A stretch of 64,000 nt of DNA, taken from contig JABYQU010000009.1 in assembly GCA_022264855.1 (NCBI GenBank), positions 1 through 64,000 of the forward strand, given 5' to 3'. Both the position numbers and the translations under genes were made by a program. A model generated the notes under the pieces. That model was not told the origin of the DNA. It worked only from the letters and a program-made list of their open reading frames with translations, and ran no database searches. Source of the stretch: Lenzites betulinus. Lineage: Eukaryota > Basidiomycota > Agaricomycetes > Polyporales > Polyporaceae. Shown piece by piece: positions 35,107 to 45,500 of the stretch. How positions within the stretch are numbered: the stretch's first letter is position 1; each line of letters opens with the position of its first letter.

Positions 35107-38100
35107 CTACTTGCTATGGACATGTAGAGGACGAATGCGAATCGTCAACCGCGCACTGGCAGTGCCCGCCGGTCCTTCTTCAGCCGACTCCGGCGCCGAC
35201 TCAGACGGCTCCTCGAGTTGCTTCCTCTTTGTGCCTCTCGGTGTGGACACGGCCTCCGTAGAACCTGGGCTGCTGCTGATGGATTTAGAAGTTGTTTCCG
35301 TCCCGGTTGGCGCTGCGACCTGAGGTTTCTTCAACGGTACTTTACTGCCTCGCTTGTTAGTGACCCGCATCTCTGCCTCGGACAATATTGCTGCATGGTT
35401 TGTTCCACCTGCCAATGCAACGTTTGGGAGATATGTCGGCGGCGCAGGTACAGGAAATTCGCCGCCGTTTGAGGCTGTTGCTGCGGTAGCATCTAGATCT
35501 GAACCCGTAAGACGGCAAGGTTAGCAAACTGAGATGAGGTTGGTGGTTATAAATGACGTACTTGGGCTTGCAGTGACGGCTCGGGACACAGATGCGGTGA
35601 ACTCAGAGCCCTCAGGCTGGACTACTGCAGCCCTGGCCAAAGGTGGTGCATCTGTATTCAGTATATGTTAAGGGATGCCCACACTGCACATACGAAGATG
35701 ATTATGAACTTTACCTTCGGAAATATCCTCGAAATCTTGCAGATCGTCTCCATCCACAAACTCATCATCTGACCCAACATCGACAGTTTGGCGAGTGTCA
35801 GCAGCGGTGTTGCTGCCTGCAGGCAACTTGAAGCATGCCTCGGCCAGACTATCTGATGACAGCGCAAGATCATCGTCGTAGTCATGCGTAGCTTCTCCTT
35901 CTAGGGCCTCAGGCAAGCCAGAAACGGTGTCGAGTATTGCAAACTCTGCGGCAAAGGTTGGGTTGGACTGAATGGTCTTCTCGAGATGAGCACGTGCCGC
36001 AGAACTTGTCAACGACTCGTACGAGAGATTCCAATCGTTTGCTTCGCACTTAGCCCAAGCTTGTTTAATAATGTCGGGGCGTGCATTGACGTGCTGATAT
36101 GCGTCGATAAGCCATGGAACAGACGCATTGCGTAGAGTGGGGAGATCGGTCGGAAGCGCGATGTCGGAGGCCTTCTCACCAGCAATAAGTTTACGGGTTG
36201 CTGATCCGACAAGGAAGTCGACCGCTGACTGCTTGATTATATGCTTGATGACCCGTTGTAGGCCAACGTCGGCAGGCTGGAATATTCCGGTGCCTTTGAA
36301 TATGCATCAGCGATTGAAACGGATGCCAAGGAAGTGATTTGCAGTACTTACAACCTCCAGGTACGAAGATCACGATGATATTGGGGTGTGTTATCTTCAT
36401 CCAGGGAAGGAAGTCGTCCGGTGAACTCTTGGCGATGTGCACAGGCCAGACGTCAAGCAAGAGAATAGCCTTTGAGTCGGTGTTGAGCTCAGGGTCTTCT
36501 GCACGTTGTCGTGCAAGGAATGGGTCCAGGACCTCAAGAACCCACTACAACAGTAGAAGATCAGGCAAGTTAACATGATCCCGATGTTCAGTAGCTAGTA
36601 GCTGTTCATGACGAACCTTCTTTGTCGTTTCCCTCGAGCTCCAGTGGCGTGTGTCTCCATGCGCATACACAAAACCCAGAGCGTCGGCTTCTGCACGCCG
36701 GGGTGCACTACGGGCAGGCAAGCTTGTGTCGGTCGTGCCACCCCAGACCGATTGGAAGGGCAGCAGTTTCCCATCGAGCGATGAGGCAACAACCACGGTC
36801 ATCTAAGAAGCTATGTGATCGAGATTGCTTCATATAAATATGAGAGATAATGCGACATACCTGACGTTTCTCGTCGTGTGCATGTACACTGACGTCTGCT
36901 GACCCTTTGACCTCGTATGTCTGCTTTCCTGATGGCATAAGCAAGACGCCTGCCTGGTCTGGATTGACGATCATGGAGGGCTTGACCCTATGGAGTGCGA
37001 TAGCAAAGACCATGCGTAGGAAGGACAGCTCGCACAGCTCTGCACCATTGGGTGGAACTTTGCGTGCTGCTCGGGTGCCTTTGCGACTTGACCAGTTGAG
37101 AACATCCTGAACAAACCGATGTACCCATGATGACGATAGCTTGAAGTGCGAGCCGGGTGCAAGGAGAGCTGGCGCCTTGTGCAGGATGTGCGACTTGATG
37201 ATCGCCATGACGAGAGGGCCTTGAACGGCCGTACCAGTGAGCCGAAGTGCCTTGAGCTGTGCCACAGCATCTGAAACGACGAGGGGATACTCAGACTGTC
37301 CTCGAAAGCCTTAGTATCGCATCATATCTGGCACAACTTTATCAAGCGCATACCAATGTCTTCGAGCGTGCAGTGGCGCCGCTACGCTTGCCCTGCTTTG
37401 CCCGCTCGAGAGTGGCCGGAGACCATGCCTTCTTACCGTCCTCGTCTACTGCGATCCATTTGGCCAGTGTACCAGGGTGAAGCCCGGTGAACAGCTCAGC
37501 GTCGGAGATCCGGAGGTACTTCACTATAGCAGTGGGCGACCATGTGTCAAGCCTCATCTGAGCGTTTGCGATCTTCATCCAGTATGGATACCCCTGCCAG
37601 TTCATGCGGAATGCGAGGGATGCAGGCGGAGCGGCGCCCTGAGTAGTTGCAACTTCCGTAAGACGCTTCTCCTTTACCTCGCGACGATGGCCGGTGTTGG
37701 AAGCACCCCAGGCATGCATCGCACGCTCATCCCGGTTCGTTGATGGGATCTGCATAAGATATTAGATGGAACGGTAATGTATACGTCGTGAACTTACCGT
37801 CAAAGGTATGCCGTTAGTGGTGCTGAGCCCAGACTGCTCGTTCTCCGGGCTGGGTGTACAAGCATTCAACTGTGCAGCGGAACACTCCGAAGATCCACTC
37901 GCGCTTGGTCCCTGAGAACGGGTTTCAAATCGTTTCCGAAAGCGCTGTAAATGCTTCCTTTCACGTTCGTACTCGCGCTTCATCTCAGCAGCGCGCTCCT
38001 CACGAAGAGCTTCCTTCGCGCGATCCCTAGCCATACGCAATCCAAGGCGCTCAAACTCGGCATGCTGCTGCTCGGCGTACTCCTCCGGCGAGATCTTTTT

Positions 38101-38751
38101 GAACAGAAGTTTTCCTTGTGAGAGCTTGACGGCTTTCAGCGGCTTCGGCTTTGGCTGGGGTGTAGCTACGGGGCTAGAGACAATATATTAGTAGTCGTAT
38201 AAGACTCGACACGTAAATGCAACATACATGTCCGAGGTCGTACTGGGTAGAAGGGCTGCAGTCACGTCCGGTTGATGTGCCGTGGCTTCTGCAACACCAG
38301 ATGGGCCGCTATTATCAGAATGTCGGTCAGCTTGCTGTTTGCATCATTCAACTAAAATCTACCTTTCTGGTACCAGCTTTGCCGCTGTCTCTATGAATAC
38401 ATCTAGCCACAGTTCGACCAGGCCGAGATCATCGGTAGTAGACATCTCCTCTAGCGACTGCTGGAGAATGGCCAGAGTGGTTGCCAACTTGTCGCCACGT
38501 TCCGTGATGCGAATACCGTGTATTCTCATCCCCCAATTGATCTCGAAGCACCTGTTGAGCGCACCGGCATATCCCATGTCCTCGAAGTCATCGGGATCTG
38601 GCCCGAAGAGTTTGTGTCCACTGTAGTGAAGAGGTAGGCTTTCCGGCAGGGCATCCACTAGCTTTCTGAAAGAATTAAGCTTGTGTTGCAGCGGCTCCAT
38701 ATTGGCGGCAGGCCGGAGATGGGGGGCGAAGGTGCAGCAGAGAAATTTCAC
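35107..38751 (-). CDS. DDE_1-type transposase of the pogo-type element
   Basis: On - the gene starts at 38751 and ends at 35107. Clear exons are 38363-38751, 38228-38308, 37798-38173 and 37354-37749; later exons cover about 37250-36859, 36800-36620, 36545-36356 and 36302 downward, with a low-complexity tail. The N-terminal half is a Lys/Glu-rich coiled coil (KREYERERKHLQRFRKRFE) followed by helical, DNA-binding-like sequence (TWSPTAIVKYLRISDAELF). The catalytic triad is readable: Asp in SMIVNPDQAGVLL (near 36955), Asp in AILLLDVWPVHIAKS (near 36450) and Asp in GIFQPADVGLQRVIKH (near 36275). The expected join after exon 37354-37749 needs the acceptor at CACAG before LKALRLTGTAVQG; the nearer acceptor shifts the frame. 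The acidic Ser/Thr-rich C-terminal tail ends in LHVHSK. Function: cut-and-paste transposition of 34831-39011. Confidence 0.8.
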
Positions 38752-38989
38752 TGTGCATCCTTGGAAAGGCTTATGAGTTCAGCCCACATCAGAATGTAGG
38801 CTACATATATGGAAACAGCGCTGAGAAATCCAAGACGTTGGCACAGAAAGGCGTAGTGGATGCATGAACAATATTGCTATATGATGGTGGTGTCGCGGGC
38901 GGAGGCGATATCGCCTGTGTCCCGTGTCCCGGGCCCCTCATCGCCTGGCTCCCCTCTTCCCACGCCCTAGGTTAGGGTTCCATCGCCTT

Positions 38990-39011
38990 GCTTAACGTCT
39001 GGGACGGACAG
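38990..39011 (-). repeat. Right terminal inverted repeat of the pogo-type element
   Basis: 22 bp, exact reverse complement of 34831-34852, followed by TA. Confidence 0.93.
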
Positions 39012-39079
39012 TACTCCCGCTACTCCGCCCACATATATCGACGTCCACATCTGTTATTCGTCCTTGCTTTCAAGACATC

Positions 39080-39570
39080 ATGGGCATCGTTCCTGAAGTA
39101 ACCCATTCTGCACCTCCCTCTCTTCGCACAGACCGCGTGCGCCTTGCGGTACTCATGGCGCCCAAACCTGGACTGTCCTTCGAGGAGTTTGACCGATATT
39201 GGCTTGATGTCCATGCCAAGGTGTTCTCCTCAATCGCCATAGCCCAGCGTAATCTGCTCAAGTATGAACAAGTAAGTGCTTCGCATCTGTTCCACATCTT
39301 CCCCGCACGAGAACAGACATCTTATCTCATTCGTAGTTCCATCTCGACCCCGCCTACGACAAAATGATTGCTGCGCAAACACTCGCAAGGTCGCAGACAC
39401 GCTTCCGCGGTATAGCGATCTTCGAGGCAACATCCCTAGACAAGATATTCGAGATCTTTCAGGATGAGGAGTACCTTCGAGTCGTCGTTCCAGACGAGCA
39501 TAAGTTCTTCGACCACGAGAACGCCCAGATTCTGGCGGGCCCCTTCGCCACAATCATCGATCAGCTGTAG
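39080..39570 (+). CDS. EthD-domain protein
   Basis: Exons 39080-39271 and 39337-39570 encode 141 residues. The EthD/dimeric alpha-beta barrel pattern is visible: VRLAVLMAPKPGLSFEEFDR, then YWLDVHAKVFSSI, YEQ|FHLDPAYDKM, GIAIFEATSLDKIFEIFQDE and VVVPDEHKFFDHENAQIL. Proteins of this size with one EthD domain are common in fungal genomes, often near secondary-metabolism genes, and some relatives act as small oxygenases or cyclases; no biosynthetic cluster is seen here, so the reaction is not assigned. The pogo-type transposon ends 68 bp before the start codon, so the native promoter has been displaced or replaced. A TATA-like ACATATATCG lies at 39031-39040. Confidence 0.82.
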
Positions 39571-41804
39571 CACATCAGGAAAAAATCGGATGTCTATATA
39601 GATCTATGTGAGCGAAGTAGAAGTGGTAGTCGCGTAGACATCCCCCCTGTTATCAAGAGCCCGTAGCATCAGCCATCACTCTGTAGCCGCCGTAGCTCGT
39701 ATGGGCGGCTACATATTGCTACCATAGCATCTGATAGCTTGCTATAGCACACTTATCATAGGAGCACACCGGCCACCATTGGGCCATACATTCAGGGATT
39801 GAATGCATATGAAATATATTCTCTATATATTACAGCGGTAGAGATACATGATACACGGCAAGCCGGGATCCTAGGCCCAGCGAAGACAATGATGAGATAA
39901 ACAACTTATAACACTGCTTCACAATGACCAAGGAGACGACGAGAAACGGCGACAGATAACAAGAGACAGCGAGAGACGACCAGTGACGGCGATAGACGAC
40001 CAGAGACGACGAGGGAGAGAGACGACGACGGCAAAAAATGACGAGGGACGGCGACGGCGAGAGGCGACAAGGGTGAGAGACGACAAGTGCAAGAGGCGAC
40101 AAGGGTGAGAGGCGACGAGTGCAAGAGGCGACGAGTGCGAGAGACGACGAGGGTGAGAGACTACCAGGACAAATGATCAGAAGAGACGGCCGCAATGGGC
40201 TACAAGAGGCAACAGTGGTGTCCTATTGACCTCGGGCTGGCAGTATCGGAGGGCGTGGCGGGCTTGGACATGGGGCAACCGGAAGACAGCGAGCACGAGC
40301 GAATGAGAGGGCGAGGGCGAGATAGCAGTGGCAAGAGCCAGGTATGGGGAGCGAGCATGAGAAGGCGATGGTGACAGTTGCGTTTGTATCTGCCGTGACG
40401 TGGCTGGGTGACTGCAGCCTCGGGCTCTTGCACACTCACTCTTTGCCCGAGCATGTACACGCACCATGGGCCATAGGGAAGTACAGAGACGACAGGGAAC
40501 GCAGCGAGATGCACAAGTGCAGATCCAGTGTGAGAGAGATAACAACAAGGGGGAGACGACACCGAGAGGATGCTTCTTGCGCTATTAGAGATCTTGAAAG
40601 GTTACCAGTATTGAATCCAATGACAGAAAGAGAGATAACACAGAGAGTGAAGCAAACAGAGAGGGGGAGATGGCGAGAGAGAGAGAAATGACATGGAGGG
40701 CAAACACAGCACTCAGGAGAGACGTGGCAAGTCCTCGCTCTAGGCGCTGTACGTCGGTGTTTACCGTAATATTGGCGCCCATTCAACCGTTGTTCTCTCT
40801 GAGATTTATATCACGCACACGCAGCAAACCACCTCGGGCGTGTGGAAATCCGTGCTTGAAAGGTGTAATAGACGTGCATTGACTTTAATATGAGATTTAT
40901 ATAATTGGCTGACCTACCATTACTACGTGTTCCTACAGGGGAGTTGCAGTAGCTACTTGGGCTACCGAGGCTACATATCTGTCTGCAACGCTACAGGAGA
41001 AATGCTTTTTCCTGATGCAGGTTCGCGCTCATAATGTTTTATCTAGCTCGACGCGGCTACGTATGCTGACCAGCCTTGCCTAGTAATTGAATTTTTTGTA
41101 TTGTTTAGCTTGCATGACCTTTTGAATATTTCCAAAGGACTCGGAGTACAGAGTGTCTTCCCACCCGACGCACTGTTCGCTCAACACGCCCACCTGATGT
41201 GCGATACAAGATGTGTCATGGCGATACTAAGACTTGCGGTTCCCTGTAGGCTGTGAATTGAAGCCGACAAAATGTGTTTGTTGTGAATATACCCTCGCCT
41301 TTGAGGGACCGTTTCAAGGGACGAGAGGGAACGAAGGAATTCAGAGACGTAGTGGCATGAGTTGGTTCGAGTAGACAGAATAGCGTCCTAAGCTCGAGCT
41401 CGAAGGCAAGCGAACCACAATCAGGTGCCACCCTGAATCGCCTGGCTCTGGCGCGGATCTGTACTAGATCTGTTTTCATCAGTCGCGCGACCCGCCTCAG
41501 GGCCGCCTGTTAAGATTGTACCGGGAACGAATTCTGGGTATATAGCTGTGCTACTGTAAGATCATCCACCCTTGATGCCCGCGTATCTTATCCCCGGTAC
41601 CTCTAGGTACTGGGTCTTCAACCTCTGTAATGGTATAGGGCTCCCCGCAAGGATTTTCATGTCACGTGTTTTGGGCGTCTGCGGCTTGCATTTGGGCGTC
41701 AAGACTTGCCGCTCCATCTTCCGCCTCTCCGTGCATGCGACAATGTTGTCCAAATACACGCGTCGCTTGTACACTCGTCATACCGCACGTCTTTATTCGC
41801 TATC
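39571..41804. other. 2.2 kb gene-poor, repeat-rich region
   Basis: No gene is supported. It contains the GACGAC/GAGAGACG low-complexity tract, a hairpin with 9-bp arms (GTAGCCGCC...GGCGGCTAC) near 39684-39714, further short GTAGC/GCTAC repeats around 40945-40980, and scattered AT-rich blocks. All long ORFs in the tract are artefacts of its purine/pyrimidine asymmetry. Confidence 0.5.
39930..40170 (+). repeat. Purine-rich GACGA/GAGAG low-complexity tract
   Basis: Irregular repeats of GAGAGACGACGAG, GAGGCGACGAGTGCAA and GACAAGGGTGAGAG fill the + strand with almost no T. A weaker continuation reaches about 40690. Confidence 0.8.
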
Positions 41805-42211
41805 ATGTCTCTTGTACAGCAAGGATCCTACGGGGGTATCCCGGCTTCCTATCGCTTTGGATACCACCGCGGTGCGTTCCTGCATATCCACCTCCGCATT
41901 GGCTCATAACCTGCTGCGACATGTCAAAGCATGTCAATTACGTAGGAGATGCCATCGGAATCACTTCCCAGGGCCCTATTATTCTACCAACCTCCGGGGG
42001 ATGGTACATGTCAACTATTCCTCTGCGCATCGGTTACGCCCGTGTGTACGATGTGATCTTGGGGCTCGACTGGCACGAAGTTGCGCAAGCTGTGGTTGAC
42101 GGACCTGTTCGAGTCCTCAACCCTACGGGTGAGGAAATTGCGAGCCCCGGTATTGAGTGGACGAGAGGCGAGCATCGTCAGTATTCAGTTTTCGTCTCAT
42201 TAGTCGCCTGA
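41805..42211 (+). CDS. Small orphan protein
   Basis: Exons 41805-41871 and 41946-42211 join to 110 residues: SLVQQGSYGGIPASYRFGYH, then GDAIGITSQGPIILPTSGGW, IGYARVYDVILGLDWHEVAQ and VVDGPVRVLNPTGEEIAS. The splice GTGCGT...CGTAG keeps a frame that reads as natural protein on both sides, whereas the unspliced frames do not. DVILGLDW superficially resembles the end of retroviral-type aspartic proteases, but the active-site DTG/DSG triad is absent, so I do not call it one. The YR retrotransposon begins 114 bp after the stop. Function unknown. Confidence 0.5.
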
Positions 42212-42325
42212 ATTTTGCTGATAGCGTCTTTTACATCAGCAAAATCATGCACCTTCTGGGAGCTCCTGGGTTCTCCTTTCGTCCTCTGTCCAGCAATCCA
42301 GGAGTGTCAGCGACCCAGTAGTTCC

Positions 42326-42491
42326 ATCTGTGAAGGGGCCGGCCGAACCCGAGAGGCCGGCGCCCAGCGTCCAGCTGAGCGGCGGGCGCCTAGATCGCGC
42401 TCCCCGAAGTTTTGCTCACCCATCTTCGTTCGTCCTCGCCCGACGGTTCACCACCGCGTTTCCCCTCGTCAACAACCCACGCATCTCTTTT
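42326..42491 (+). repeat. Split direct repeat A1
   Basis: 166 bp, identical by eye to A2 at 47497-47662; GC-rich, with an internal GGCCGGCCGAACC and CGAGAGGCCGGC. Confidence 0.92.
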
Positions 42492-42524
42492 TCTTTCTCG
42501 CTTCTTTCGTTTCCTTTGTCAACC

Positions 42525-45500
42525 ATGCCTGACACCAATCTGCCGACAAACTTAAACCTCCCGCCCGGGATTCCACAGCCAGCCGGAGCCGCCGCCGCCG
42601 CCCCTCGTATGGCGACCAGGGCCTCATCAAAGGCACCAGAGGCACCGCCCGACCCAAAGCCCGCCGCACAACCAGCGGCATCGGCATCAAAAGGCAAACG
42701 GCCGGCAAACACGAGCGCCACCAGCCAGAGCGCGGGCAAACCCCGCGCTCAGCCAGCCGCAGCCCCTTCTGCAGGAAGCAGCCAAAACGCCGGACCGCCC
42801 ATCCCTAACACGGATGCCGCAAGACTGCCAGCTCCCATGGGGCCGCCGGCCAGCGCAGGCCCGGCTCAAGGGGCGGGCAGCAACGCCCAGCCGCTCACTG
42901 AGACAGTGGCCGCCCTCCAGGCCCACATCAGAGTCCTCGAGGCCAGAATGGCGGCACAAAGGCCCGCACAGCCGGCCCCAGAGCAACCGCCGACGGCCCC
43001 AGTTGCACAAGCCCAGCCGCCGCCGCCGCCGCCGCCGCCGGCAACCCGACTGCCCACAACAAGTCTAGTAGCAGAACCAGCAGTAGTAGAGCAGGCTCGC
43101 GCAGCCATGGCCGCGCACATGGCCAGCGAAAACGCTCCAGCCGGGCAGCTGCCCGACATCGTGCCAGGATATCACGCAGATATCCTCAGCATCGGTGAGT
43201 AAAATTAATCAATTTTTTTTTTTTTTTCATCAATTTGCCGCCCCTGCACCGCATGCCCCTTTTCCAGGCTCTCTGCCCTTGTATCCAAGGGAGAGCAGCC
43301 TGAGGGTAAGCATTCCAACGTCGGGATCGTACAGGGTGCACACGTACGTATGCCACGAGTCCAGCACACGCAGCACACGGGACAGGCTGAAGCACACGAT
43401 TGCACACCGGCACGACTGCACGAACACGTTCGCACACACACGCACACGCTCGCACACGCATGCACACGCTAGCACACGCACGCACACGTCGCCAGTAAGG
43501 CACGCATGCACATACGATGCGGAAGCACCCCCCTTTTTTTTCATCCCTACCCCACGCATTGAGTGCACGGAACTCACATACGTTTCAATTATCCACAGCC
43601 GCACCACCGAGGGTGAGCCGCGCAGTGAAACTCGGGCACTACGTGCCATACTCGCTGCTCACACCGGCAGCGCGCGCATCCGTGACACCGAGCGACAACG
43701 ATAGCGTCATCGTCGCACTGACAGGCGACCGCAACCTCGATCGCTCCGGGGAGCGGAACATCTCAGTAGCCGACTGGATGGCCGCGGCCGAGGCCATCGT
43801 TGGACTAGTCCGCACCCATCACGGCGACGCACGCGCACAGGCCTTTGAGCGCCACCATCGCACGGTCACCCGGATCGCAGCGCAGGCCGACTGGCAGGCC
43901 GCCTTCCTGTACGATATACAGGAACGAGAAATGGCAGCAGCCGACCCCAAGCACGATTTAGGGACCATGAACCAGGTCAGGTTCACGATGGCCCTGACCG
44001 ACCACTTCCAACGCAGCGTCCTAGCCCAGCCGATGCACCGCGCGATGCAGCCCGAGCCTAGCCGCCGCCCCTACACCGAGGAGACTCGAGCCCGCAACCC
44101 GAAGCGCGCGCGCACCAACACGCCTGGAGCTGCGGCTCCGGGCCGGTGCTTTCGCTGTGGCAGCAACGGCCATTTCCCCGCATCATGCACCGCAGGCACG
44201 ACATCCACCGGTCGCCCAGCCGCAGCCCTGTCCACCACATCCCGCAGCCCAAACGCTCTCATGGGGCCGCACGGGAGGCCTACTGTTTCTCTTTCGCACT
44301 CCAGTCCAGCTGCCGCGACCGCAACGCCTGTACGCAGTACCACGCCTGCAGCATATGCGGCTCAACCGCCCATGGCGCTGGCGTTTGCACCGCCGCCTGA
44401 CCCACGTCAGGTCATAACCCCCCTGGACCCGGACAAAGTGGAGCATATGCTCCGCGAGACTGGCCTCCTTCCTCAATGGAGTCACGTCGTCCGGGGCCTG
44501 CGGGAGGGATTCGACGTGGGCATCACACAACCCGTCGACAAAACGCTCATTTTCGAGAACCACGCATCGTCGGCCATGGACACGCTTTTCATCGACGCAT
44601 ACATTGCCGACGAGCAGGCGGCAGGCCGCTACTCGAGAGCATTCGAGCCCGCTGAGCTCGAAGCAATCATCGGTCCGTTTCGCACGGCCCCACTAGGGCT
44701 CGTACCAAAACCAAACTCGAACAAGCTGCGCTTGATTCAAGATCTATCTTACCCTCGTAACCATGTACGCACGCTCGTCACGAAATAAAATCTGTTCACA
44801 TCGTCACAAAGCCCACAGAGCGAGGTGGAGTCCGTTAATGCGGGCATCAACGCCGACCAGTTTCCTACTGAATGGGGAACATTCGACAGCGTCAGCGCCC
44901 TACTTCTGAGCCTACCCCCGGGCTGCAAAGCGGCAACGTTCGATATCTCCGCTGCCTATCGCATCACACCAGTGCGCCCCGACCAGCAAAACGCACTTTG
45001 CGTTTTCTGGAGGGACAGGATTCTCGTAGATGCCGCATTATGCTTCGGACTCTCATCGAGTGCTGGCGTTTTTGGCTCGATTGCAGACGTCTTGGCAGCC
45101 CTGTACAAGGCCTACGGTTATGGCCCAATCCGCAAGTGGGTGGACGACTTCCTTGTCATCCGCTTACCGCATCAGACGTACTCAGAGCAGGAATTTATGG
45201 CAGTCACCGCCGCGGCAGGGGTCCCCTGGAGCGTCTCAAAGACCAGACCGTTCGCTTCACAGCAACGTTTTACTGGTTTCATCTGGGACCTAGATGCACT
45301 CACAGTCAGCATGCCAAGCGAGAAGCTAATGCAGACCCAAGATCTCATTGCACACTGGCTCGGCAGAGCACGAGGCGCGACGCTGCACGAAGCGGCACAA
45401 CTACACGGCAAGCTTGTCCATGTCGCGACAATTTTCCCCCTCATCCGACCGTTCCTGCGGTCGGTGTCTCGCTTCGCAGCTGGATTCAAATCGCCCCGTG

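Larger units (their letters stand above)
34831..39011. mobile_element. Complete DDE (pogo/Tc1-mariner-type) DNA transposon, 4181 bp
   Basis: The left end starts CTGTCCGTCCCAGACGTTAA and the right end is its exact reverse complement; the perfect inverted repeat is 22 bp. Both ends abut the dinucleotide TA (34829-34830 and 39012-39013), the target-site duplication of the Tc1/mariner/pogo superfamily. Inside lies one minus-strand transposase gene with DDE_1-type motifs, filling most of the element. Subterminal regions are rich in CCTGTCCC-like short repeats on both sides. Perfect ends and a long transposase frame suggest a fairly young insertion. Confidence 0.88.

Noticed and set aside
40180..40790. 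Long ORFs on both strands in the GA-rich tract
   Set aside because: They arise from repeat composition and have Ser/Leu or Arg/Glu bias with no motifs.
41946..42211. Retroviral-type aspartic protease because of DVILGLDW
   Set aside because: The DTG/DSG active-site motif is absent and the chain is too short upstream.
43420..43500. CRISPR-like regularly spaced CACACGC units
   Set aside because: It is a simple CACACG microsatellite inside a fungal intron, with no unique spacers.
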